Source of the DNA: Lactifluus volemus
Lineage: Eukaryota > Basidiomycota > Agaricomycetes > Russulales > Russulaceae
Assembly: GCA_022376515.1 (NCBI GenBank)
Contig: WTXI01000075.1
Location: forward strand, 1-64,000
Direction: 5' to 3'
DNA length: 64,000 bases
The notes beneath the pieces were generated by a model. The model saw nothing but the letters and a program-made list of their open reading frames with translations, had not been told where the DNA came from and ran no database searches. This document shows, piece after piece, positions 9,523 through 18,869 of this stretch. The number at the start of each line of letters is the position of its first letter. Positions within the stretch are counted from its first letter, which is position 1. Position numbers and translations under genes: made by a program.

Positions 9523-10540
9523 ATTGAAGCTCACTCCGAGCCACGGTCCCTGTGAACCATGACAGATAAAATGATGTGAGATGCACAAATGTTAATGATG
9601 TGTGCATAACACCAGATGCGGTGTTGAAGGTGATCAAAGTCGATTTTGATGGCCGTCTCACTTTGGCGAGCAGAGACTCCAGCTCTTGCATGGCTATGGC
9701 ATTGTTCTTGGTGTTGTCAAGTGTAAAGTAGCCAATCTACAAAAGAGTAAGGCACAAGCAAATAGTTATCACATGAATACATACCTTGAGTGTAACATCA
9801 GCCCGATCAAGTAGGTATAGGATAGTCTTTGCTATATTGATGCCTGTGTGTTTCTTCTTGAGGCAATGAAAACCAATAAGTGCAGCATTAAGTGCAAGGC
9901 ATCCACTTGACTCGTCACATGAGATCCAGTGAGCAGTCAACGCCAAGTAGAATTCTAAATTCATGTTTGACCAGATATCTGAAGTAAAACTGATCCACCT
10001 GCAGGATTTCTACAGTATGACCAAAAGTGGTTAATAATGTGGAAAGATAAAATACGTATATGAGTATACCCATATACCTACAGAAAGGTCTGATTTCAAC
10101 TCTCGAAACTTATCCTGCCATTGACTAATGACCACTTCCCTTATCTTGTCACAGCAAGGGATATCAGCATCGACAAGAGCCTGGCAAAGAACCATACACA
10201 ACTTTCAAAACTCAGGGCATTCTACAACACAGATCGACTGAGAACTTGTAAGTATGAAAGAACACGAGACCATTGGGACTCACCTGGTTATCTGCAACTA
10301 TGAAGCGAACAAGATGCTCTAGAAATACCGCCAGTGAGAATGATGGGACATCCAGGTCATATTGGTTGCAATCATTTTGGGTGGATGCATCATGCGATTG
10401 GGTTGATAACAAGTATGGCCAGTTATACCACAAAATTGCTTCATCGTACTCTTTACTGTGTACATTGCAGAGATGATTTTGGAGATTCGTGTTGTTAAGG
10501 TTCCAAGTAGGACCTTTGTACGAAGTGTACATTCGTTTGT

Positions 10541-11671
10541 GAAGTCAAGAACTAGACTTGCAAGGTGTGCAAGTCAAGATCAAAGGTTTGATAAAGAGGA
10601 GACTTAGTAAATGACTAAGTCAAGAGCATTTCGGAGGTCAAGGGCTTTGGGCTCAGGGTGAGACCAAAGTGTCAAGAAGTCAAAGAGTGTGATGTCAAGA
10701 GGGTTCTCTCAGGTCTGATGCTTCTAGGCAAGCAAGGTTCTAATAGATAGAAGACTTGGATTGCGAAACAAAACTGAGACTTAAGGTCTCTAGGGCAGAA
10801 AGTACAGAGTTTATATATGAGAAGACGAGGCTATGTGCACAGCTGTAGGGGCTGTGACCTTCATACAGCTTTCAGGGTTTGAAACATATTTCAGGAATCA
10901 GCGAGTCATCCTGTGCATGTGGCTGTTACTTGCAGCTGTACAGTGCTATGCAAGGCTGTATCGTGAGAAAAATAAGTAAGCGATCTGAAACAAAGCAATT
11001 GGCAGTCCATTCGCATAAGCAAGGGAGTCATCAGAAATGAGTCAGCAGTTCAAAAGTGTATAGTATAAGTCAGCAAACACGTGTCAGTCCATAACATGTG
11101 TTCCCGGTTTTTATCTTGTAGACACCATGGGGCTTACCAGAGCCAGATATCTCACTGATGTCATAAGAACACAGAATGTTACAGCTTGACTAGGGCCAGG
11201 TCCCAACAAGGGTTCAAGTGAACCTGGGCTCAGGGACACTCCAAGTGTTGACGTGCTGAGTCCTATGGTGTTGTAGCACAACCACCAAGCTTCAAGGGCC
11301 TTATTAGGGTGTTTAGGAGGGTAAGAGAAAAGAGAAAGGGAGGAGGGGAGAGTACTGTCTTTCAGGAGAGTGAAACAAGTCGATTGGAGTTAAAGCCGAA
11401 GCTGGGGTACAAGCTACTAGCTGAGGCCTACTTATACAAGCTACACTAATTGTTGTACCAAACTAAGGTAGACAATAGACATGCAATCAGAACAATGGAG
11501 ATCAAAGACAATAGAGACTTGGGACAATAACACTGGACCAAATGGGACAAACAATAGGAAGATGAGACAATAGAACAGTCAGTACAATAGAGGCATGTGG
11601 AAAGGGATGTCATCAAGATGAGTAAGTTATTATGGAAGCATAGGGTCCAACGTGTTCTGCATTCTGTAACA
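10541..11671 (-). repeat. Two LTR-like segments, boundaries unresolved
   Basis: No coding capacity. On the minus strand one segment begins TGTTATGGACTGACACG at 11096 and another TGTTACAGAATGCAGAAC at 11671. The latter has a TATAAGTAGGCC box near 11437 followed by CCCAGCTTCGGC, the same TATA-plus-leader layout as LTR-A. A TTTATATATGAG box lies at about 10811 on the plus strand. A candidate ACATG duplication flanks 11099-11668, but the ends then do not follow TG...CA. Likely decayed LTRs of related families. Confidence 0.4.
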
Positions 11672-11743
11672 TGTGCACAAGTCTATCCTTCACAGGAACT
11701 TGTCCACACATGTTCATCTTGACCATTTGGTGTGCCAAGTATT

Positions 11744-12052
11744 TATTGGACAACAGATTAATGCTGAGGCTCAGTCAGAAAGAGAAAAGACTGAGGTGTG
11801 TGGGACACAAAAGTTACAGTACTTATAGTAGAAGGTGACTGAGATAATTAGCAAGGTAATATGTCAGTGATAAAAGGTGGAACACTATGTGAAACGAAAA
11901 GATCGGGGCAATATGATGAAACATAGATAACAACTGTCCAAAATCACTAATCTGTCTGAAACTGGTATCACTGGGTATAAGCAGTCACACATCACATAAC
12001 GTGTCACCATGTGTTGGCTCAACTTACACTCTGCAAGGCTGCGCTTCCAACA
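11744..12052 (-). repeat. Copia 3' LTR
   Basis: 309 bp, begins TGTTGGAAGCGCAGCC on the minus strand immediately after the RNase H reading frame and ends TCCAATA at 11744. The flanking GTATT duplication is outside it. Confidence 0.92.
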
Positions 12053-12225
12053 CGCCCCCTCAGCCCACAGGGTGTACTCCCATGCTGGCTGTGAAGCATT
12101 TGTGCTTCTCGTGAACAAGCCCCTTGGTAAGCACATCAGCAACTTGCTCATTAGTAGGCATATAATCCAGAGTGATTTGTTTCTGATCAACTTGTTGTCT
12201 TAGGAAATGATGCCTGACTTCTATG

Positions 12226-12735
12226 TGTCACGGTCACACGGCCACTGCCTCCCTTACATAAATTTTCTCACATGACTGCTTACATACAATTCTCGCATCT
12301 GGACTGAGTACTGTACAATTACATAAGCCGTGCAACTCACACTGACTCGCGCAAAGGACTTTGACTCATGGTGACTCATTATGACTCATCACCATGAGTC
12401 ACGCTGACTGCTATTACGTGACTCATACCGACTCCTTCTGACTAGGGTAACTCATGTATATAAGGATCCCCACTTAGGTCTTAGCTCTCCAGCTTGGACT
12501 TAACTCTGCAATACAAGCATACCTGTCTAAAGAACCCTGCACTCTATTCCTGAACTCTTAGACCCCTGATCCTTGTCTCACACACCGTCAGTAACACTGC
12601 AAGTTACTGCTGATACTTTGTCACGTGACCATTGACTTAGTACTTTCTGAACCTGACCCTTATCGACTGACGTTGCTAAGGTTTACCTGAACCACCTGAC
12701 TCTACCAAGAGCATAGGAACCGCTCGTTCCTAACA
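12226..12735 (+). repeat. Solo LTR of a second family (LTR-B) inside Copia RNase H
   Basis: 510 bp, TGTCACGGTCACACGG ... CGTTCCTAACA, flanked by CTATG duplications (12221-12225, 12736-12740). Removing it rejoins the RNase H motif around KHI/EVRHHF. A TATATAAGG box at about 12457 shows plus orientation. No internal retrotransposon sequence remains, so the two LTRs recombined. Confidence 0.9.
12362..12425. promoter_or_regulatory. Five TGA(C/G)TCA sites in LTR-B, upstream of its TATA box
   Basis: TGACTCA or TGAGTCA at 12362, 12372, 12382, 12395 and 12419, about 30-95 bp upstream of TATATAAGG. Same motif and relative position as in LTR-A although the LTRs are otherwise unrelated. Confidence 0.55.
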
Positions 12736-12973
12736 CTATGTGCTTGGTGCGATCATGGAATTCGGGATTTTTTCGCGATGGATATGGCTGATTGGTTGTC
12801 AATATAGAGGGTAATAGGTATGTCACTTGTTTGATCGTTCTAGATCTCGCTGATAAGGCTTTTCAGCCAAGCGGCCTCTTTGGCTGCATGCACTCCAGCT
12901 ATGTACTCGGCCTTGGTGCTCGAAAGTGCGACAGTTTGTTGTTTCTTTAAGCTCCAGCTAATTGCACCCCCTG

Positions 12974-13259
12974 TCGAGATCGCGATTGCGATGCGATGAC
13001 AATTAGTAAATTACCATAGATTCATTCATTTAGACTTTCAGTACCTAGGCTAGCTAGAGCACTAGTTTAGCATATTTGTGTCCACAGATGGACTCTCCCG
13101 TCTTTATCTCCTTTAGTATATATGCTTGTCTGGCCTTTAGGGCCTTATATACCTTCTTTAGTACCCAGTAGGCCCCTCAGTTCTCGTGCTGACAGCGCGC
13201 GAGTGATACTGAGCTACTGTTGTCCCTTAGGACGACCTCACACTCGCTAAATTAACTAT
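12974..13259. mobile_element. 286-bp unclassified insertion in Copia RNase H
   Basis: Flanked by ACCCCCTG on both sides (12966-12973, 13260-13267). Excision of the insert plus one copy restores the expected Gly-Gly-Ala-Ile-Ser-Trp reading of RNase H. There are no terminal inverted repeats. On the minus strand a CAGTAGCTCAGTATC word resembles a tRNA-gene A box, but no B box is clear. The other end is a short CGCATCGCAATCGCGATC-like simple repeat. SINE-like is the best guess; a truncated element is possible. Confidence 0.6.
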
Positions 13260-16200
13260 ACCCCCTGCCAGCATGAAGATGAAACCGGACATCGATTTGT
13301 GGTCGTTCACATCGCTGGCCCAGTCAGTGTCGACATAACCATGGAGATGGGTCCCCTCTTTGGTTCCTCGCTGGAAGATGAGGCAGTGATCGCTCGTGGC
13401 TCGGAGGTAGCGGAATGCGTGGTTGAGAGCGTGCAAGTGCTCGTCACCGGGGTTAGCGGCGTGGTGACCTAGCGCAGCCACTATGTAGGCCAGGTCTGGG
13501 CGCATACCGAGCATCGGGTACATCAGTGTGCCAATCATGCTCTGGTACAACTTGACATTGGTTTCAGGTGAGTCGAGCTTGATTAGATGCTCGTTAGGGA
13601 CTGCAGGTGTGCTGATCAGTCTACAGTTAGCTTTGCCGTGACGCTCGAGGACGTCGTTAATGTAGCACTCCTGCGATAGGGCGATCCATCTGGCATCATG
13701 GTCGTGTGTAACATGGACACCCAAGATCCAAGCGATCTCACCCAAGTCTGTCATCTGGTAAGTCTTCTTCAACATCTCCTTGTCATGGTTAATGACCTGC
13801 AGGCTTTTGCAGACCATGGTGATGTCGTCAACATACAGCGCTATGATGGAATGGATGCTGTCTTTCAGGCAGGTGAAAATGGTGTGATTGGCGTCCGTAT
13901 GGGTGTATCCCATCAATTCGAGCGTCGCTCTGATGTGCTCATACCAGGCATGCCCCCCCTGCTTTGTGCCATAGACTGCCTTCTTCAACCTCAAGACCAT
14001 ACCTTCAGGTGTATCAAAACCAGGAGGGGGAGCCATGAAGATCTCTTCCTTCAGGTCCCCATTAAGGTAAGCAGACTTGACATCCATCTGATGAATTTCT
14101 AGGTCAAACTCAGCAGCAAGTGCAAGAATCGTACGGTGCGAGGTGAATTTCGTGAGAGGCACAAACATCTCATCGAAATTGATGCCCTCCATTTGGGTAA
14201 AGCCTTGCGCGACAAGACACGCTTTGTACTTCTGGATGGAGCTGTCGGGGCCTCTCTTGATCCTGAAGACCCATTTGCTCCCCACAACCTTTTGATTGGT
14301 AGGGTACAGGACCACCTCATAAACTCCCATGTGCTCAAACATCCTTTTTTCTTCATTACAGGCTAGCTCCCACTGAGCGGCATCAGGACGTGCCATAGCT
14401 TCAGCATAGGTCCTCAGATTGCTAGCGGGGTCATGCGTAACGGTGGCGCATTCGGCAGGTTGCCTGCATGCTCCATATGAGGAGGTCAAGTAGCAGGGAT
14501 CATTATCGCAGATGGGCGTGCAGACATTCTGCTTCGGGTGTGAGAGCGCGATCGGAAGATTGGGAGGTTGAGAGTCATTGCGGGTGCTTCATCGAGTAGT
14601 TGCTTGATCTCTGATTCGCTGACTGAGTCTGTTTCAGAGCTGCTTTCGGAATCAGAGGAACTAGAGAAGGAGCTGGAAGAGTCATGTGGCGCTGGTGGCA
14701 TTGCGGCTGGTGTGGGCATTGCACCCGGTGTCATTGCATTTGGGACGTCGTCGGCATCATCAGGTTCGAGGATGATGCGCTCATAGAGTTTAACTGGCCC
14801 CCCCTCGTTGAATACAACATCACGAGACTCAAAAAAGCGGCGGGTTTGTCAGTGCACAAGCAGGTAGGCTTTCCTGTTCTTGGCAAAACCGAGAAATGTG
14901 CAGATTAATGAGCGGGCAGCTAACTTCACACGTTTTTTCTTAGGAACGTGCATGAAGGCTTGGGAGCCAAAGACGCAGTAGGCCAAGATGTCAGGCTTAT
15001 TGCCGCTCCAAGCTTCCTCAGGCATTCAGTTGTCAAGTGTGCGTGTGGGGGATACATTATGCAGCAAGGCAGCATATTTGAGTGCCTCGTATCAGTAGGA
15101 CTCGGGAAGCTTCACATCTGTGAGCATGGAGCGCATCTTGTCGAGCAGCATGCGATTCATGCACTTGGCAATGCCGTTGTGCTCAGGTGTATGTGGCGTC
15201 GTCATCTCGTGCTGAATGCCATGCTCATCTAGGAATTCCAAGAACTCCCCCCCTTTGTACTCGCCCCCTCCATCGGTGCGGAGACGCTTAATGTGTTTGC
15301 CAGTCTGCACCTCAACCCTGGTCACAAACACTTTGAAGTGTGCCAGTGCATCCAATTTCTCTTGTAGACCCACCACAAAGACCTTCTGAGAGGCATCATC
15401 GATCCAGGTGACAAAATAATGGTACCCTTTGTGTGATCAAGTTGACATTTTGCCACACAGGTCTGAGTGGATATGGCCAAGGACAGTGTCCGATCGCGAC
15501 TCGGTTGTTTTCTGGATTTTGGCTCAGGTCTGTTTCCCCTTCAAGCAGGACTCACATGGGGTGGTAAGTGACTTCCCAGATGTGATCTCGATGCTGCTGA
15601 CAGTGCCTTTCTTAGCCATGCGCAAAATCATGTCGGTATTTAAGTGGCTGAGGCGCTGGTGCCAAGTGACTAAGTCAGCTTTTGCGGACTGTGCTCGGGC
15701 TGCTAGTGCGACAACATTTGCAGGCACGAGATTGTCTTCTTCAGCAGGGAAAGATTTGAGAACGGCAAGGTGTGCAGATGCGAGGGGAATTGTGTGGATA
15801 TGCATGAGATACAGGTTAAGATGGCGCTGACCTTCACAGATGACATTTCTGCTCGGGTCGTAAATATGGCAGCCTTGTCCGATAAAACAAACTTCGGCAC
15901 CACAATCGGTAAGGTGAGAGACGGACAGCAAGTTCCTGTGCAACTCCGGGACATGGAGGACGTTTTGGAGGACCACTTCATTCCATTGCTTCCCAGCCCA
16001 CATTCGACGTGAACATGGCCCTGGCCGACGCTGTGGATGGCACTATTATCACCTAGGACGACGGGGATATCTTTAGCAAGGGTAGAGTATTGCTGGAACC
16101 AGTTGCAGTTAGAACACATGGTGCGGGACACTCCAGAGTCCATAATCCAGGAGTGATTATGGGGGGATTGGCTGCTCACTTTCGACTGCATGTGGAACAT

Positions 16201-16496
16201 GTGACAGTGTGAACAGTCTCGTCTGAGGCTGGCTCATCTGCAGAGGAAATTTTTGCCGTTGTGGCAGGCGTCGTGGTCGCTGGCTTTGTGCTGTTAGCTG
16301 CAGCTGCCTTGGCCTCCTGCTCCTTCTTCAATTTCTGACACTCGCTCACATCATGGCCCGAGATCTTGCAGTGAGTGCAGTACTTCTTGGACTTGTCCTT
16401 CTGCTTCCCTTTACCCTTCCCTTTCCCCTTTTTAGCGGTCTTGCCAGATTTGGTGAAGAATGTGGTGGCAGCCATCCCGGACTCGTGAACATGGTG

Positions 16497-17147
16497 CTAT
16501 TTATCACAGATAATCTGTGACTTGGTATATTCGATGTTGATGTTATCACGGGTGGATAGAATAGTCTTAAGGGTGGATAAGGAAGGTGGGAGCACCCCGA
16601 TAATGGTGTGCACAATGATGCGATCATCGAGGGCAAGGCCGAGAGCAGTAATAGTGTGGGCAGAGTGGATGAGGGAATTTATCTGGGGCTCGAGCAGTTT
16701 GGTATCAAGGAGCTGACAATGGAGGACATCGTCGATCAGGTGGGTAACCTTCTGCTCCCCTTTTCCTTCGTAACACTCAGCAAGTCGATCCCAGGTAATT
16801 TTCGCAGATTTGGTGTCAAGGACTGAGTTCAGGGGTTCATCTGTCATGGCCATAACGAGGTGCATTCGCACACTCTTGTTTTTGACGTTCCAGGCAGTGG
16901 CACCGACAGGATCGGCTACTGGATCTGGCTTAGTAGAGGATCCGTCAACAACTGACCATAGATTGTGAAAGGTGAAGACGGTTTCGACACAGCACTTCCA
17001 AAATGCGTAGTTGCTGCCGTCCATTTCAAGAAGGGGAAGGTTCAGCAAGTGTGGTGGTTTACCCAGAGCAGCCTGTGAGGATGTTGCGGCCCCTGCAGGA
17101 GGAGCATTGCTGCCTTGTGGTGGGGACGTCTGCGTAGAGGTAGACAT
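16497..17147 (-). CDS. Copia Gag (UBN2-like), open frame
   Basis: A 216-residue open frame of the Copia gag family. It has a Ser/Thr/Pro N-terminus, then LLEMDGSNYAFWKCCVETVF, ITWDRLAECYEGKG and the helical INSLIHSAHTI...LDDRIIVHTIIGVLPPSL block. The frame ends shortly before the zinc knuckle (YCTHCKISGHDVSECQKL, at 16329-16382), which lies in another frame at 16176-16475, so Gag is frameshifted before its nucleic-acid-binding end. Gag would form the virus-like particle of the retrotransposon. Confidence 0.85.
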   Translation of the reverse strand: MSTSTQTSPPQGSNAPPAGAATSSQAALGKPPHLLNLPLLEMDGSNYAFWKCCVETVFTFHNLWSVVDGSSTKPDPVADPVGATAWNVKNKSVRMHLVMAMTDEPLNSVLDTKSAKITWDRLAECYEGKGEQKVTHLIDDVLHCQLLDTKLLEPQINSLIHSAHTITALGLALDDRIIVHTIIGVLPPSLSTLKTILSTRDNINIEYTKSQIICDK

Positions 17148-17216
17148 AGTATTGCAAATTTGAGGATGGTGCGCATGTGATGTCTGTCAGAGCTTCAAAG
17201 CTCAGGTCTCATAATC

Positions 17217-17525
17217 TATTGGACAACAGATCAATGCTGAGGCTCAGTCAGAAAGAGAAAAGACTGAGGTGTGTGGGACACAAAAGTTACAGTACTTATA
17301 GTAGAAGGTGACTGAGATAATTAGCAAGGTAATATGTCAGTGATAAAAGGTGGAACACTATGTGAAACGAAAAGATCGGGGCAATATGATAAAACATAGA
17401 TAACAACTGTCCAAAATCAGTAATCTGTCCGAAACTGGTATCACCGGGTATAAGCGGTCACACGTCACGTAACATGTCACCGCACGTTGGCTCCACTTAC
17501 ACTCTGCGAGGCTGCACTTCCAACA
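17217..17525 (-). repeat. Copia 5' LTR
   Basis: 309 bp, begins TGTTGGAAGTGCAGCC at 17525. It is identical in length to the 3' LTR, with 16 substitutions and no indels. The gag start codon lies about 70 bp inside. Confidence 0.92.
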
Positions 17526-17585
17526 GTATTGTCCACTTGTCCCTCCAAATTGCCAACCCCAAACAAAGCTCACTTTGAGCCATGG

Positions 17586-18461
17586 TGTCATGGTTCACAG
17601 GGACCATGGCTCGGAGTGAGCTTCAATAATCAATCAAGAACGTGCAGGCAAGTTCCTGTGAAGGATAGACTTGACTGTGCGAACTCTTGGTGTTCGTATC
17701 GCATGAGGCGGATGGTACGGGCTGGCACACGTGATGGTCAGAGTTTCCATTCCCAAAGAGGATAGACGGTGGCAGATGGACAAAGGACGATCTGTAAGTT
17801 CAACTGCAATGCAGGCATGAGTGTAATTGGAATGCAAGGGATGCTCGCCTTCCAAGGACACTCGTGGGAGGTTGAACTAAGGTTTGTGCGAAATGAAGGA
17901 GGAAGAATTAGACAATCCTTCACCCTCAATTTTGTACAAGGTTCAGGGCATCTGTGAGCTTGTTTACAAGGGCGTAAACAGGTGAACAGATGTTCTGATT
18001 GTGGCACGAAGGTACCTTAACCAAAGGTACGAAGAGGGGATGCACAAGAAAAAGAGAGGGAGATTGAGTGTCAAGCAACAACTGTGATTCTCGACGAAGC
18101 TGAAGCTGGGGCTTTAGCTCATCTACAGGGCCCTATTTATGCATACAGAGGGCCAGCCAACTATCTTACAAAGGTCATAGCAAAGTAGCGAAGTCAAGAC
18201 CATTGACTAAGGACCTGAGTCAGTTCTGATGACTCAAGAACTGACTCAGTGCGTCTGACTCAAGGTCTGAGTCAAGAATGCTGACTCAAGATTTGAGTCA
18301 TGATCCCTGAGTCAAATACACGTCCAAAACAGCGATGCACAGTCCCTAGAAGTCAAACAGAGGGGGCTGGCCAAGGAAAGGGATCCTAGGTCATAACACA
18401 AGTTGAAAAATGGATGGAAAAACAGTAAGAAATGGGCCAGACGGCCCGCATAACTGTAACA
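17586..18461 (-). repeat. Solo LTR-A copy 3
   Basis: 876 bp, TGTTACAGTTATGCGGGCC at 18461 to GAACCATGACA at 17586. It is flanked by the CATGG duplication at 17581-17585 and 18462-18466. It lies antisense within the 3' end of LTR-A copy 4. No internal sequence remains, so it is a clean solo LTR. Confidence 0.92.
18216..18314. promoter_or_regulatory. Array of eight TGA(C/G)TCA sites in LTR-A copy 3
   Basis: The same eight-site array, in inverted orientation with the LTR. Confidence 0.6.
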
Positions 18462-18484
18462 CATGGTCCCTGTGAACCATGACA

Positions 18485-18869
18485 AGGATGATGAAAATGT
18501 CTGCTTGGCACATCATACTGACCCCCTGGCTCCTTGTCATTGGACCATGACATGCCAAGTCCCACATATGGGTAAAAGACCAAATTAATGAGGTACTTTG
18601 TCTTTTGCCTTCCTTATCCTTCTCAGAGACAGGATCACAATCACCATCAGGCATGCCAAAAATGTTATTTTTCATTTCACTATACCACAATTTTTATCAA
18701 AAAGATGCATGGAATGTGGTCACATAGTGCACCAAATACTGCAGGGATAGTGATTGAGTGAGAAATTGGAGTGACCACAAAGGGGGTCTGACCAGAGAGG
18801 GGGCATACATTAGTACCAAGATAGATGCAAGAAGATAAGAAAATTTGTCTGCACGAGTGGCTGTTCCAG
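18485..18869. other. Spacer downstream of the phosphodiesterase gene
   Basis: AT-rich, several short open frames with no recognisable motif. It probably holds the 3' UTR of the gene at 18870-22088 and the edge of the transposon cluster. No polyadenylation signal was picked with confidence. Confidence 0.4.

Larger units (their letters stand above)
7423..9564 (+). repeat. LTR-A copy 2, split by a nested hAT element
   Basis: LTR-A from TGTTACGGTTATGCGGGCC (7423) to CTGTGAACCATGACA (9564). Without the insertion at 8263-9522 and one copy of its duplication it is about 874 bp, matching copy 3 (876 bp). Same U3 array (7569-7667) and TATA-like CATAAATA near 7744. Its flanks (CATGA left, GATAA right) are not a target duplication, and part of the surrounding hAT gene is gone, so the insertion was followed by a deletion or arose by recombination. 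Confidence 0.88.
6997..10535 (-). pseudogene. hAT transposase gene, interrupted and truncated
   Basis: Exon pieces from right to left: a BED-finger remnant (NLQNHLCNVHSKEYDEA) near 10420-10530; a helical segment ending in HLVRFIVADNQ; an RNase-H-fold start, SFTSDIWSNMNLEFYLAL (first catalytic Asp), near 9940-10000; LIGFHCLKKKHTG; and FTLDNTKNN (second Asp) near 9700-9735. The gene breaks off at 9565. After LTR-A copy 2 it resumes at 7422 with STPVLSHAISSFEEFMTKW and YYIQMDDTDAYVV, and a short intron leads to LNPATCFTWIQEEWGNDYI. About 100-150 residues between the halves and the C-terminal dimerisation domain are missing. An in-frame TGA stands where the family has Arg (PEF*KLC). Introns of 60-75 nt are visible. 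Dead copy. Confidence 0.85.
12053..16475 (-). pseudogene. Copia pol (knuckle, protease, integrase, RT, RNase H), decayed
   Basis: In order from 16475 downward: CCHC knuckle; protease with SWIMDSGVSRTM near 16130; GAG-pre-integrase with WHQRLSHLN and CESCLKGKQ; integrase with LRTDGGGEYKGGEF near 15270; RT 13227-14489 with WVFRIKRG, QMDVKSAYLNGDL and ALYVDDITMV; and RNase H with SSTKAEYIAGVHAAKEAAWL near 12900. Damage: frame changes near 15990, 15380 and 14490; a TAG and an extra A in RNase H; the catalytic Glu of integrase replaced by Lys (NGIAKCMNR); plus two insertions (12226-12735, 12974-13259). The last residues before the LTR (RHHFLRQQVDQ...) are still readable. Confidence 0.92.
11744..17525 (-). 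mobile_element. Copia retrotransposon, full length but mutated
   Basis: Two 309-bp LTRs (11744-12052 and 17217-17525) enclose gag, protease, integrase, RT and RNase H in Copia order on the minus strand. The 5-bp target duplication GTATT is at 11739-11743 and 17526-17530. LTR ends read TGTTGGA...TCCAATA on the element strand. The LTRs differ at 16 positions by eye. The internal part carries frameshifts, a stop, a 510-bp solo LTR and a 286-bp insertion, so it is not autonomous. Confidence 0.93.
11672..18484 (+). repeat. LTR-A copy 4 (3' part), host of two nested insertions
   Basis: Three pieces, 11672-11743, 17531-17585 and 18467-18484, join to the 3' end of an LTR-A (AAGTCTATCCTTCACAGGAA ... 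GAACCATGACA). They are separated by the Copia element (duplication GTATT) and the antisense solo LTR-A copy 3 (duplication CATGG). This copy is therefore older than both. Confidence 0.8.

Noticed and set aside
11099..11668. Candidate solo LTR with ACATG duplication
   Set aside because: Ends would read TG...TA, and the promoter layout suggests the opposite orientation with other ends; reported only as an unresolved LTR-like region.
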